Assembly: GCA_965230605.1 (NCBI GenBank)
Contig: CBDDLD010000004.1
Span: forward strand, 2,728,001-2,792,000
Source of the DNA: CBDDLD01 sp965230605
Lineage (GTDB): Bacteria > Bacteroidota > Bacteroidia > Flavobacteriales > Flavobacteriaceae
DNA length: 64,000 nt
Reading direction: 5' to 3'
Below, one piece after another: positions 27,254-35,824 of the stretch. How positions within the stretch are numbered: position 1 is the stretch's first letter; every line of letters starts with the position of its first letter. Both the position numbers and the translations under genes were made by a program. Under the pieces are notes generated by a model, which was given only the letters and a program-made list of their open reading frames with translations, made no database searches and had not been told where the DNA came from.

Positions 27254-28200
27254 TCTTTATCCCAATTATCAGTTCTGTAATGTTCATCTTCACCTTCTAA
27301 AATCTGTAGATAACTTCTATACCTTGAATATGCAATTTCGCCGTTCTCTAAAGCGTCTTTTACTGCACATTTAGGTTCTTTTAAATGCAAGCAATTATTG
27401 AACTTACAATCTTGTTTTAGCTTGAAAAATTCAGGGAAATAGTCTCCAATCTCTTCTTTATCCATATCTACAATACCAAACCCTTTGATCCCTGGCGTGT
27501 CTATGATTTTAGCATCAAAACTTAGGTCAAACATCTCAGCAAAAGTAGTTGTATGCTGCCCTTGTTGATGTTGTAATGAGATTTCTTTGGTCTTTAAATC
27601 TAACTCAGGCTCAATAGTGTTGACTAAGGTTGATTTACCTACTCCTGAATGCCCAGAAAACATGCTTACTTTATGTTTCATAAGCTGCTTCACCTTATCC
27701 ACATTATGACCTGTTTTTGCTGAAACTTCAAGACATTCATAACCTATATCTCTATATATACTTGTTAAATATTTCACTTCCATACGTGTGTCTTCGTCAT
27801 AAGCATCCATCTTGTTAAACACTAAGATCGTTTTCACAGAATAGGCTTCAGCTGTTACTAAAAATCGGTCGATGAAACTGGTAAATGTTGGCGGATTATT
27901 AATGGTTACAAGCAAAAACACCTGATCTATGTTTGAAGCTATAATATGTGTCTGCTTTGATAGGTTAACAGACTTTCTTACAATATAATTTCTACGTTCA
28001 GATATTCTGTTAATGACTCCTGTAACTGTATTATTCTTAGTTTCTAACTCAAACTCAACCTCATCGCCTACTGCTATTGGGTTAGTACTTTTGATATCTT
28101 TTAAACGGAACTTTCCTTTTATCCTACATTCATAGAACTTACCGTTACGTGTCTTAACGGTATACCAGCTTCCTGTAGATTTATACACAGTTCCTATCAT
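27250..28200 (-). CDS. rsgA: Ribosome small-subunit biogenesis GTPase RsgA
   Basis: I choose the ATG at 28198-28200 (MIGTVYKSTGSWYTVK, 316 residues) over a GTG two codons upstream. An N-terminal OB fold (about 1-65) is followed by a circularly permuted GTPase: FNKMD (G4), SAKTG (G5), then the P-loop SGHSGVGKSTLVN and DTPGIKGFG (G3). The C-terminal zinc finger is CKFNNCLHLKEPKC. It releases maturation factors from the 30S subunit. It overlaps dtd by 4 bp. Confidence 0.95.
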   Translation of the reverse strand: MIGTVYKSTGSWYTVKTRNGKFYECRIKGKFRLKDIKSTNPIAVGDEVEFELETKNNTVTGVINRISERRNYIVRKSVNLSKQTHIIASNIDQVFLLVTINNPPTFTSFIDRFLVTAEAYSVKTILVFNKMDAYDEDTRMEVKYLTSIYRDIGYECLEVSAKTGHNVDKVKQLMKHKVSMFSGHSGVGKSTLVNTIEPELDLKTKEISLQHQQGQHTTTFAEMFDLSFDAKIIDTPGIKGFGIVDMDKEEIGDYFPEFFKLKQDCKFNNCLHLKEPKCAVKDALENGEIAYSRYRSYLQILEGEDEHYRTDNWDKE

Positions 28201-28332
28201 ACACACAAAGATGCAAATATTAAAATTCTTTTATGCACTATTTTGGGCTTTAGTATAAAATCTTCCAAGTCTCACAGCGAATTTTGATACAAGCTTAAAC
28301 GTTTATAAACATATCTGTGGCACAACTATTGA

Positions 28333-28340
28333 TATATTTG
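28333..28340 (+). promoter_or_regulatory. -7 element TATATTTG upstream of the secreted protein gene
   Basis: Exact match to TAnnTTTG, 27 nt upstream of the ATG at 28368. No TTG is present at 17-23 nt upstream, so only half of the promoter consensus is met. Confidence 0.4.
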
Positions 28341-28367
28341 TCACATTTAATTTAAACTATATCATTC

Positions 28368-28838
28368 ATGAAAAAACTATTTATTACTATCGCACTTATT
28401 GCTTTCGCATTAACTGAGTCTTACGCTCAAGTTGAATACAAAATTATTACTAGTGTTGAATCTATTGTTCCAAATGGTCTTGGTAGATCTCGAATAGTAT
28501 CTGCATTAGACGACAGAGATTATAAAGAATTTACTTCTGAAAGATCTGATGACAAAAAAGAGGATAAGCGAAACAAATCTAAACGAAGTGAGATCAGAGT
28601 GAAAAACTTTGAAGAAACCAAACTTCTTAATTTCTATAATTTAGGCGGAATCAGATTCCAAAATATTGCAGCAAATGATGCGGTAATTACTTCAAAAATC
28701 AATACCATGATTGAAGAAGGCTGGGAATTAGCCTTTGTTACTAGTGCTGTTGAAAGTGAAGGTGGAAAAGGTGATGGTAAGGGTATTTTCATTACACGTT
28801 ATATTTTTAAGCGTCAGAAAGAAGTTAAAAAAGACTAA
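28368..28838 (+). CDS. Small secreted protein, function unknown
   Basis: A 156-residue protein with a clear signal peptide (about 1-20, ending ESYAQ). Residues 50-80 are highly charged (SERSDDKKEDKRNKSKRSEIR). The C-terminal part (INTMIEEGWELAFVTSAVE to FITRYIFKR) resembles the GWE-containing core of DUF4177-like proteins, in which a short beta sheet carries a GWExV motif; that match is weak. It is flanked by its own promoter element and a strong terminator, so it is probably a single-gene transcript. Confidence 0.6.
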   Translation: MKKLFITIALIAFALTESYAQVEYKIITSVESIVPNGLGRSRIVSALDDRDYKEFTSERSDDKKEDKRNKSKRSEIRVKNFEETKLLNFYNLGGIRFQNIAANDAVITSKINTMIEEGWELAFVTSAVESEGGKGDGKGIFITRYIFKRQKEVKKD

Positions 28839-28842
28839 TTAT

Positions 28843-28875
28843 AAAAAAGGCTCGCAAATTGCGAGCCTTTTATTT
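28843..28875. terminator. Bidirectional terminator between the secreted protein gene and the aromatic operon
   Basis: Arms of 13 bp, AAAAGGCTCGCAA (28845-28857) and TTGCGAGCCTTTT (28859-28871), with a single-base centre (so an effective loop of a few bases). T-rich tails exist on both strands. It ends one transcript from each side. Confidence 0.92.
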
Positions 28876-29958
28876 TTATTGTTTAATAATCTTTTCCTGA
28901 TGGTTAATTGATTCTTGGTGAATGGCTTTAAATACTCTAAGTATAAATTCTTCACTTAAATTCTTCTCTTCGCCTTGCAGAATCATTTTACCTAAAATCT
29001 CATTCCAACGCTTAGTTTGTAATACAGCAACATTGTGTTTCTTCTTAAGCTTACCTATATCGTCTGCTACAATCATACGCTTCCCTAACATTTCGATCAG
29101 TTGGTGGTCTATAACATCGATTTGTGTTCTCAACGTATTGATCTTGTTTTTAAACTCTGCTGCTTCTCCAACCTCTTTCCTAATGCGCAGATCCTCCATG
29201 TATTGGATTAATGTGTTTGGTGTAATTTGCTGTTTCGCATCGCTCCATGCATTATCAGGATCGTGGTGTGTTTCTACCATTAAACCATCGTAATTGAGGT
29301 CTAAAGCGGTTTGACTTAAGTCAAAAATAATATCCCTGCGACCAGCTATATGTGATGGATCTAGAATAAGTGGTAAATCGGGAAATCTATTTTGAAGATC
29401 TACCGCTATCTGCCATTCCGGATTGTTGCGATATCTCGTTTTCTCATAGGTTGAAAACCCTCTGTGAATAACACCTAAATTCTTTATATCTGCACTATAA
29501 AAACGTTCAACAGCACCTAACCATAAAGACAAGTCTGGATTAACAGGGTTTTTTATTAAAACTGGTTTATCTGTTCCTCTTAAGGCATCCGCTATTTCCT
29601 GAACGATGAATGGGCTAACCGTAGTACGTGCTCCAACCCACAATATATCAACATCGTGTTTTAGTGCTAAGTCCACATGGTTAGCATTAGCTACTTCTGT
29701 AGTAATAAGCATTCCTGTTTCTTCCTTTGCTTTTTGAAGCCATTTTAAACCTAAGGCGCCAACACCTTCAAAATTTCCTGGTCGTGTTCTTGGTTTCCAA
29801 ATGCCTGCTCTAAATACTGTGGCATCACTTTCTTTAAGTTGGTGAGCAATTTTTAATACCTGAGCTTCTGTTTCCGCACTACACGGACCGGCTATTACTA
29901 ATGGGTGGTCTAATCCAAAATTATCTAACCAATTGCGCAATTCTTTTTTGTTTTCCAT
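28876..29958 (-). CDS. Bifunctional DAHP synthase/chorismate mutase type II
   Basis: A 360-residue fusion. Residues about 1-260 form a type I-beta-like DAHP synthase (HPLVIAGPCSAETEAQVL, FRAGIWKPRTRPGNFEGVG, VLIKNPVNPDLSLWLGAVER, LILDPSHIAGRRDIIFDL). Residues about 268-360 form an AroQ-type chorismate mutase (LRTQIDVIDHQLIEMLGKRMIVADDIGKLKKKHNVAVLQTKRWNEIL). It thus catalyses the first shikimate step and the branch-point step to prephenate, with the mutase domain a likely feedback sensor. It is the last gene of the attenuator-controlled aromatic operon, 26 bp after tyrA. Confidence 0.94.
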   Translation of the reverse strand: MENKKELRNWLDNFGLDHPLVIAGPCSAETEAQVLKIAHQLKESDATVFRAGIWKPRTRPGNFEGVGALGLKWLQKAKEETGMLITTEVANANHVDLALKHDVDILWVGARTTVSPFIVQEIADALRGTDKPVLIKNPVNPDLSLWLGAVERFYSADIKNLGVIHRGFSTYEKTRYRNNPEWQIAVDLQNRFPDLPLILDPSHIAGRRDIIFDLSQTALDLNYDGLMVETHHDPDNAWSDAKQQITPNTLIQYMEDLRIRKEVGEAAEFKNKINTLRTQIDVIDHQLIEMLGKRMIVADDIGKLKKKHNVAVLQTKRWNEILGKMILQGEEKNLSEEFILRVFKAIHQESINHQEKIIKQ

Positions 29959-29984
29959 TATTACTATTAATCTCCTTTAATATT

Positions 29985-30836
29985 TTATTGAATTCCTTCT
30001 AATATTCTTTTTATATGGTTTGTGTTTTCCATTTCATGATATACGGCTTCAAAATCTTCTTGCTCCATCAAACTCTTGAAATGCTTTAGATTATTGATAT
30101 ACTCTTCTAGGGTCTCTATAACATTCGTCTTGTTTTGCTCAAATATTGGTGCCCACATGGCAGGTGAGCTTTTTGCTAGGCGCACTGTGCTTTCAAATCC
30201 ACTCCCAGCCATATCAAAAATATCGCGTTCATTCTTTTCTTTTTCTATGACTGTTTTTCCTAACATAAAAGAACTTATATGCGACAGGTGAGATACATAA
30301 GCTATGTGTTTATCATGTGCTTTTGGATTCATATAGCGGATTCGCATTCCTAAATCTGAAAATAATTTTAATGCTTTTTCCTGAAGCTTGAATGCTGTCT
30401 TTTCAACCTCACAAATAATATTGGTTTTGTTTGAATATAATTCTTTTTCAGCTGCCTTTGGACCAGAAAATTCGGTACCGGCAATAGGATGTGCTGCTAA
30501 AAAGTTTCTGCGTTTAGGATGATGATTTACTTTCAGACATATATCTTCTTTAGTAGAACCCACATCAAACACTAAAGCTTCATCATTGATATGGTCTAGA
30601 ACTTTGGGTAATACTTCTAGGGTAGCATCAACAGGAATAGCAACAATAACAAGATCTGCATTTACAACATCATTTATAGTAGCTTTATGATCAATTAAAT
30701 CTATACTTAAGGCATGTTCGAGATGATCGTCATTAGCGTCTATTCCATAGATTTTACACTCCGAATATTTTGCTTTAAAATCTAAAGCAAAGCTCCCTCC
30801 TATTAAGCCAACTCCTATGATGTATATGTTTTTCAT
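29985..30836 (-). CDS. tyrA: Prephenate dehydrogenase
   Basis: A 283-residue NAD-dependent TyrA with the Rossmann motif IGVGLIGGSFALDFK at the start, VGSTKEDIC, the active-site HPIAGTEFSGPKAA, and SHLSHISSFMLGK. It converts prephenate to 4-hydroxyphenylpyruvate for tyrosine. It has no ACT or mutase domain. Its ATG directly follows the aminotransferase stop (no gap), so it is co-transcribed with pheA and the aminotransferase. Confidence 0.93.
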   Translation of the reverse strand: MKNIYIIGVGLIGGSFALDFKAKYSECKIYGIDANDDHLEHALSIDLIDHKATINDVVNADLVIVAIPVDATLEVLPKVLDHINDEALVFDVGSTKEDICLKVNHHPKRRNFLAAHPIAGTEFSGPKAAEKELYSNKTNIICEVEKTAFKLQEKALKLFSDLGMRIRYMNPKAHDKHIAYVSHLSHISSFMLGKTVIEKEKNERDIFDMAGSGFESTVRLAKSSPAMWAPIFEQNKTNVIETLEEYINNLKHFKSLMEQEDFEAVYHEMENTNHIKRILEGIQ

Positions 30837-31982
30837 TTACGTAACTCTTGCTATTGCTTCATTAATATCATCTTCACTTGCACATAGTGAAAATCTCACA
30901 TAGCCTTCACCTTGACTACCAAATACCGTTCCCGGCGCAATAAAAACCGAATGTTCTTTCAACACTAAATCTGTAAACTCTTCTGAGTTCATATGAGGTG
31001 GTAGCTTCGCCCATAAAAATAACCCCGATTGGTCTTCATCATAAGTACAGTTTAATGCAGTTGCCAATTTCATTATCAACTGACGTCTTTGTTGGTAAAC
31101 ATTGTTTAAACTTACATACCACATATCAGAACATTTTAAAGCTTCTATCGCTCCTTTTTGTATGCCATAGAACATCCCGGAATCCATGTTGCTTTTCACC
31201 TTTAAAATGCTTGTTATATAATCATAATGACCAACGACCATTCCAACACGCCAACCGGCCATATTAAACGTTTTACTAATAGAATTCAACTCTAAGCACA
31301 CTTCTTTAGAATCTCTGTACTTGAATATGCTTTTAGGTCTGTCATTAAGAATGAAACTATATGGATTATCATTAATAATGAGGATATTATGTCTCTTGGC
31401 GAGCGCTATTACATCATCATACATTTTATGAGTCCCTCTGGCTCCGGTAGGCATTTGTGGGTAATTCAACCACATCAACTTTACCTTACTAAGATCCATT
31501 CGCTCTAGAGCAATAAAATCGGGTTCCCAATTATTTTCTTCAGAAAGCTCATATGTTATTGGTTCAGCTCCAAGTAATTTTGCAACTGAACTGTATGTCG
31601 GATACCCTGGATTTGGAACGAGTACTTGATCTCCAGGGTTTAAAAATGCCATCGAAATATGCATAATGCCTTCTTTACTTCCCATTAGAGGCAAGATTTC
31701 TGTTTTAGCACTTAGGTATACATCGTAATGACTTTTATAAAATTGCCCCATAGCTTCCCTCAATTCTAATAATCCCTGATAACTCTGATATGTATGTGCT
31801 CCCGGATCATTTAGACTCTGTTCTAAAGCCATAACGGCCTTAAATGGCGGGTCTAAATCCGGGCTTCCAATACCTAGATTAACTATAGGTTTTCCTTGAG
31901 ATTTTAAAAAAGCTACTTCCCTTAATTTTTTAGAGAAATAATACTCTTCTACATTCTTTAATCGGTTAGCTACCTCAATCAT
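30837..31982 (-). CDS. PLP-dependent aminotransferase of the aromatic operon (class I/II)
   Basis: A 381-residue fold-type I aminotransferase. The PLP lysine is K237 in SISKTFNMAGWRVG. INDNPYSFI carries the conserved Asp-x-x-Tyr, and the N-terminal VNLGIGSPDLDPP is standard. The NPxNPTG motif reads LNYPQMPTGA. Sitting between pheA and tyrA, it probably transaminates phenylpyruvate, 4-hydroxyphenylpyruvate or prephenate to finish Phe and Tyr synthesis; an aspartate or diaminopimelate role is less likely. It overlaps pheA by 4 bp and abuts tyrA. Confidence 0.88.
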   Translation of the reverse strand: MIEVANRLKNVEEYYFSKKLREVAFLKSQGKPIVNLGIGSPDLDPPFKAVMALEQSLNDPGAHTYQSYQGLLELREAMGQFYKSHYDVYLSAKTEILPLMGSKEGIMHISMAFLNPGDQVLVPNPGYPTYSSVAKLLGAEPITYELSEENNWEPDFIALERMDLSKVKLMWLNYPQMPTGARGTHKMYDDVIALAKRHNILIINDNPYSFILNDRPKSIFKYRDSKEVCLELNSISKTFNMAGWRVGMVVGHYDYITSILKVKSNMDSGMFYGIQKGAIEALKCSDMWYVSLNNVYQQRRQLIMKLATALNCTYDEDQSGLFLWAKLPPHMNSEEFTDLVLKEHSVFIAPGTVFGSQGEGYVRFSLCASEDDINEAIARVT

Positions 31983-32806
31983 GATCTTGCATTTTTATAT
32001 TCACCCAGCACCTTAAAATTTTGTGCCATAAGTTCCATTATAGACTTGGCTTTTTCATAATCTTCGTAAGATTCGAAAGTGGCATCCACAAAGAAGGCAT
32101 ACTTCCATGGAGTGTCAATTTTGGGCAAGGACTGGATTTTGGTTAGGTTGATTTTACAATCACTCATAACATTGAGTATTGTAGCTAAGCTACCACGTTT
32201 ATGATCTAATTCAAATTTTAACGAGGCTTTATTGATTTGTTTTCGTTCAATTTGATGATTTTTTCGCTTAACAATAACAAAACGGGTTTCATTATGTTTT
32301 ATAGTTTGTATACTTTCTTCTAATATGTTCAATCTAAAGAGCTCTGCAGCTCTTTTACTAGCTATTGCTGCTACGCCATTTATTTTTTGCTCAGAAATGC
32401 GTTTAGCAACTTCAGCAGTATCTTTATCTTCAACAAGTTTGATATGTGGAAATTGCTTAAAAAACACTTTGCATTGGAGTAAGGCCATAGGGTGAGAGTG
32501 CACCTCTTTTATAGTTTCGATATCTTGATTAGATAGAGCCATTAAATGATGCTGAACATCTAAAAAGTACTCCCCAACAATATGTAAATTATGATCATCT
32601 ATTAAGGCATAGTTAGGAAGAATAGAGCCAGCGATAGAATTTTCTATAGCCATTATAGCAGCATCTGTCTTACCCTCAAAAAGACTATCCACAGCATTAT
32701 CAAAGGATAGACATTCCACAACATTAACTTTGTTACTGAAGTAATCTTCTGCAACTTTATGGTGAAACGATCCTCTTATTCCTTGTATAGCTACTGAGTT
32801 TATCAT
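31979..32806 (-). CDS. pheA: Prephenate dehydratase with ACT domain
   Basis: I choose the ATG at 32804-32806 (MINSVAIQGIRGSFHHKVAE, 275 residues) because the longer form would start inside the attenuator terminator hairpin. The catalytic domain (about 1-180) has GIRGSFHHKVAEDYF, AIENSIAGSI and the HNETRFVIV motif. A C-terminal ACT domain (about 195-272) has the region HKRGSLATILNVMSDCKINLTKIQSLP, where the usual ESR is QSL. It makes phenylpyruvate and is probably feedback-inhibited by Phe. First structural gene of the operon. Confidence 0.94.
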   Translation of the reverse strand: MINSVAIQGIRGSFHHKVAEDYFSNKVNVVECLSFDNAVDSLFEGKTDAAIMAIENSIAGSILPNYALIDDHNLHIVGEYFLDVQHHLMALSNQDIETIKEVHSHPMALLQCKVFFKQFPHIKLVEDKDTAEVAKRISEQKINGVAAIASKRAAELFRLNILEESIQTIKHNETRFVIVKRKNHQIERKQINKASLKFELDHKRGSLATILNVMSDCKINLTKIQSLPKIDTPWKYAFFVDATFESYEDYEKAKSIMELMAQNFKVLGEYKNARS

Positions 32807-32809
32807 AAT

Positions 32810-32836
32810 AAAAAAAAGCCTCGATAACATCGAGAC
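32810..32836 (-). terminator. Attenuator terminator immediately before pheA
   Basis: On the minus strand GTCTCGAT-GTT-ATCGAGGC forms an 8-bp stem (one U-G pair), followed by eight Ts, and ends three bases before the pheA ATG. A terminator placed between promoter and first gene indicates attenuation. Its left arm also pairs with the end of the leader peptide gene. Confidence 0.88.
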
Positions 32837-32900
32837 TTTACTATTTGAATTATATTTTAAATATCACATACCTAGTCTCGACTTCTGTTTAAAAAGAAGT
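32830..32900 (-). promoter_or_regulatory. Alternative RNA hairpins of the phe/tyr attenuator
   Basis: Three pairings compete. ACTTCT (32900-32895) with AGAAGT (32886-32881) forms hairpin 1:2 over the last aromatic codons. TCGAGACT (32881-32874) with AGTCTCGA (32837-32830) forms the 8-bp antiterminator 2:3. AGTCTCGAT with ATCGAGG forms the terminator 3:4. A ribosome stalled on the aromatic codons would mask arm 1 and favour 2:3 (read-through). A ribosome reaching the stop codon would mask arm 2 and favour termination, as in classical trp and phe attenuators. Confidence 0.82.
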
Positions 32901-32934
32901 AAAACCAATAGTAATATGTGTTATTATTTGTCAT
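32872..32934 (-). CDS. Aromatic leader peptide of the pheA operon attenuator
   Basis: A 20-residue open frame, ATG 32934-32932 to TAG 32874-32872. It reads MTNNNT, then eight consecutive aromatic residues YYYWFYFF, then LNRSRD. Three Tyr, one Trp, one Phe, one Tyr and two Phe codons in a row make it a sensor of charged tRNA-Tyr, tRNA-Phe and tRNA-Trp together. Its stop codon is next to antiterminator arm 2. A plausible promoter lies 20 bp upstream and a terminator lies between it and pheA. It is too short for standard gene finders. Confidence 0.88.
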   Translation of the reverse strand: MTNNNTYYYWFYFFLNRSRD

Positions 32935-32953
32935 TTGTTGTTCTAATACTGAG

Positions 32954-32982
32954 CTAAAGTAATTAATAAATCGAAAAAACAA
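32954..32982 (-). promoter_or_regulatory. Promoter of the aromatic operon
   Basis: TTG (32982-32980), an 18-nt spacer, then TACTTTAG (32961-32954), one mismatch from the Bacteroidota consensus TTG-N17-23-TAnnTTTG. Transcription would start near 32947, giving a short lead to the leader peptide ATG at 32934. Confidence 0.6.
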
Positions 32983-33052
32983 AATCTTATAAACCAAATT
33001 TTAACATGAGACGTTAGGTAATTACTTATTTTTACAAAAATTGAATTCAAGC

Positions 33053-33946
33053 ATGTCTATAGAAGTTAGTAATATATCAAAAATTTATGGCGATCAAAAG
33101 GCCTTAAATAATGTTTCCTTTAAAGTAAAGAATCCTGAAATTGTGGGGTTCTTGGGACCAAATGGTGCTGGGAAATCAACTATGATGAAAATACTAACCA
33201 CCTATTTAAGCGCTTCTGAAGGTGAAGCCAAAGTTAATAATCATGATGTTGTAGATAATAAGCAAGATGTGCAACGTAGTGTGGGGTATTTGCCAGAGCA
33301 CAACCCATTATACACAGATTTATTTGTAAAAGAATATTTAAGCTTTAATGCCAATGTGTATCATGTTTCTAAAGCACGAGTTAACGAAGTTATTGATATG
33401 ACCGGATTGACTCCTGAAGCACATAAAAAAATTGGACAGCTTTCTAAAGGTTACCGCCAGCGCGTTGGTTTAGCTACTGCACTGCTGCACGACCCAGATG
33501 TACTGATCTTAGATGAACCCACAACGGGATTAGATCCAAATCAGTTGGTCGACATCAGGCATTTGATCCGTGAAGTAGGTAAGAAAAAGACTGTGTTCTT
33601 ATCGACACATATTATGCAAGAAGTTGAAGCTATGTGCGATCGTGTTATTATTATCAACAAAGGCGAAATTGTTGCTGATAAATACTTGAAGGATTTACGT
33701 GAAAACCAAGAACAAGTTATTATTGTGGAATTTGATTATCGTGTTGAAGATGAATTTCTTTTAAAGATTCCTAAGGTTACATCAGTAAAGAACACTCACG
33801 ATTTCATATATGAAATTACGTTTACTACCAAAGACGACATGAGATCTCATGTTTTCGATTTTGCACATGACAACAAGCTCAAAATACTGCAATTGAATCA
33901 AAAGAATGCCAGCTTAGAAGCTTTGTTTAGAGAATTGACTAATTAA
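33053..33946 (+). CDS. gldA: Gliding motility ABC transporter ATP-binding protein GldA
   Basis: A 297-residue ABC ATPase starting at ATG 33053 (MSIEVSNISKIYGDQKALNN); an upstream TTG is less likely. Walker A is GPNGAGKST, the signature is LSKGYRQR, Walker B is VLILDEPTTGLDP, and the switch histidine is in STHIMQEVEAM. The C-terminal extension (about 215-297) is typical of GldA. GldA works with the membrane subunits GldF and GldG in gliding; those are not in the window, as is usual, because gldA often stands apart. Confidence 0.88.
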   Translation: MSIEVSNISKIYGDQKALNNVSFKVKNPEIVGFLGPNGAGKSTMMKILTTYLSASEGEAKVNNHDVVDNKQDVQRSVGYLPEHNPLYTDLFVKEYLSFNANVYHVSKARVNEVIDMTGLTPEAHKKIGQLSKGYRQRVGLATALLHDPDVLILDEPTTGLDPNQLVDIRHLIREVGKKKTVFLSTHIMQEVEAMCDRVIIINKGEIVADKYLKDLRENQEQVIIVEFDYRVEDEFLLKIPKVTSVKNTHDFIYEITFTTKDDMRSHVFDFAHDNKLKILQLNQKNASLEALFRELTN

Positions 33947-34694
33947 AAATCAGTTGCCCGGTATATAACCGCTCTATATCTACTACCGGAGGTTGATTTA
34001 CAGAAATTAAGTCCCCTGTACCCCTTAATTCGCCCGTAAGAGATTGTTGAGGGTTAACCACCATATCATTACTCCCTCTATGAAAAACATCTACATTCTG
34101 AGCAATTAGGTTTTCACTTTCAAAACGACCTGCACCTGAGAAAAAACCAACAAAGAGGTTCTCAACTTGACCATCGATGTAAAAGAAGGATATATTATTA
34201 GCTACAGCTCTTAACTCATTTACATTCACACTTAATCTAAAATCACCCACAGTGAATGTCCCCGGCATATTAAAATCTTCTGATATTAAAGTTAAGCTAT
34301 CATAACTCAACACACCATCTGAAGAAATTTCATATTGGGTAGAACTTCGTACTTCGGTAATGTTTGGGGAGGTCACATATATTTTAGTAATACCATAATC
34401 TCTAACATAATTACAGGTATTATCATCAGTTAAAACGAGTCTATCATTAATGACTTCTGCTTTTACATCTCCAATAAGGTTTTCCCCTGTTTCTATAATT
34501 ACTTGTTGATCTGGCCCTTCTTTTATAATGAGTTCTATATCCCTATTGACAAGGATTCTCTGAAAAATTGGCACATTAACTTCTTCTTGTATAATATCTC
34601 CTGCAGTTTGGATACAATCAAATGCATTCTCACTATCACAACCAGAGACTATAACTAATAAAAGAATGATATATATGTTTTTCAAATACCTCAT
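33939..34694 (-). CDS. Lipoprotein with DUF2807 (head GIN) domain
   Basis: A 251-residue lipoprotein; the signal peptide ends with a lipobox at C19 (VIVSGC). The body is a repetitive beta-helix-like domain with patterns such as FQRILVNRDIELIIKEGPDQQVIIETGENLI, typical of DUF2807 proteins found on Bacteroidota surfaces and of unknown role. It overlaps the upstream beta-barrel gene by 4 bp, so they form a pair, and overlaps gldA tail to tail by 8 bp. Confidence 0.82.
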   Translation of the reverse strand: MRYLKNIYIILLLVIVSGCDSENAFDCIQTAGDIIQEEVNVPIFQRILVNRDIELIIKEGPDQQVIIETGENLIGDVKAEVINDRLVLTDDNTCNYVRDYGITKIYVTSPNITEVRSSTQYEISSDGVLSYDSLTLISEDFNMPGTFTVGDFRLSVNVNELRAVANNISFFYIDGQVENLFVGFFSGAGRFESENLIAQNVDVFHRGSNDMVVNPQQSLTGELRGTGDLISVNQPPVVDIERLYTGQLIFN

Positions 34695-35782
34695 AACCTT
34701 ATTCCTATTCCAAATTCAACAGCTTCGGCTTTAGCTCCGTGTGATTTAAGCGTCAAGGAGCCAAACCATTTTTTAGTAATGTAATAATTTAATCCTACTC
34801 TAAAATAAGTGCGCCCTTCAAAATCATATGGATAGTATATATAATACCCTACTTGACTTAAAACCGATAGTCTATTTATGAATAGTTCATGTCCAACAAA
34901 AAGCCCAACACGTTTAAAGTCTTCATCCCCACTTACATTATTCTCGGGAAATGCAATGGCTTGAAAACGAATTAACTCTTTTAGGAAATTCGAAAAGAAA
35001 ATCTCAGTTCCGAATTGTATAGCACTCTTATGACTTAAGCGTTTATCGGCATAAGCAGAAAAGATGTAAAACGGATACTGTCCACTACCGATGACATCAC
35101 TCTGATTTATTCCACTTCTAAAAACGAAGTTGTACCCTATTGGTTCTGTATATTTTTCATTAGTAAGGTCATCAATATATTCAGGGTCAGCATCATTGAG
35201 ATTATAGGTTAACCCTAGATTAAATGTTATCGAATTAATACTGGTATTTGGTGCTTTTACATTAGCATTAGAATAATGTATTAAGGATAAGCCCGTTTGA
35301 AATCCAAACCTATCAAACAATCGCTCCTTTTTATAATTCAGCATCATGTAGGTGCTACTCATTATTCGCGAACCAAAAGCAATATTTTTGGGGTTATCTA
35401 TCTTATCATAAGGATTACTGGTATAGGCCAACCCTTGGCCGATTCTCAGCATTAGATTACGTTTTAAGAAATAAAAATTAAAATGCCCATAGATCCCAAT
35501 ATTATCACCTAAGGCATCATTCTTAAGGTCCTGATAGGATAATGACACACCATAATCCGGGTAATTGTAGCGTTGTTCCCACGCATTCTCACCAAAGGTT
35601 TTTTTATTCCAACTGAGAATTACGCCTTCAGGATGACCTGAGATAAGGTGTAATATATCATCATTATGTAAGGCTATATTGCCTGAAAAATAATTCACAT
35701 CTATATAAGATGAGACCGACTTTTCTTGAGAAAAAGCAAATAGACCAATGATTCCTATTATAAAGCCAAGTTTACATTTCAT
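34691..35782 (-). CDS. Acyloxyacyl hydrolase / PagL-like lipid A deacylase family outer membrane protein
   Basis: Starting at ATG 35780-35782 (MKCKLGFIIGIIGLFAFSQ, 363 residues); the longer frame would start at a TTG. A signal peptide is followed by a beta-barrel. The stretch GLSLIHYSNANVKAPNTSINSITFNLGL carries the His-x-Ser-Asn motif of PagL catalytic histidine and serine, which suggests lipid A 3-O-deacylation in the outer membrane. The protein is longer than enterobacterial PagL, with extra N-terminal strands. It overlaps the DUF2807 lipoprotein gene by 4 bp. Confidence 0.72.
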   Translation of the reverse strand: MKCKLGFIIGIIGLFAFSQEKSVSSYIDVNYFSGNIALHNDDILHLISGHPEGVILSWNKKTFGENAWEQRYNYPDYGVSLSYQDLKNDALGDNIGIYGHFNFYFLKRNLMLRIGQGLAYTSNPYDKIDNPKNIAFGSRIMSSTYMMLNYKKERLFDRFGFQTGLSLIHYSNANVKAPNTSINSITFNLGLTYNLNDADPEYIDDLTNEKYTEPIGYNFVFRSGINQSDVIGSGQYPFYIFSAYADKRLSHKSAIQFGTEIFFSNFLKELIRFQAIAFPENNVSGDEDFKRVGLFVGHELFINRLSVLSQVGYYIYYPYDFEGRTYFRVGLNYYITKKWFGSLTLKSHGAKAEAVEFGIGIRL

Positions 35783-35824
35783 ATAAAAAAGCAACTTGGC
35801 AAATGTAACAGAATTAATGAAACT

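Noticed and set aside
32807..32830. An earlier ATG for pheA (MLSRLFFI)
   Set aside because: It lies inside the attenuator terminator stem and its T-run; the ATG at 32806 fits the family start.
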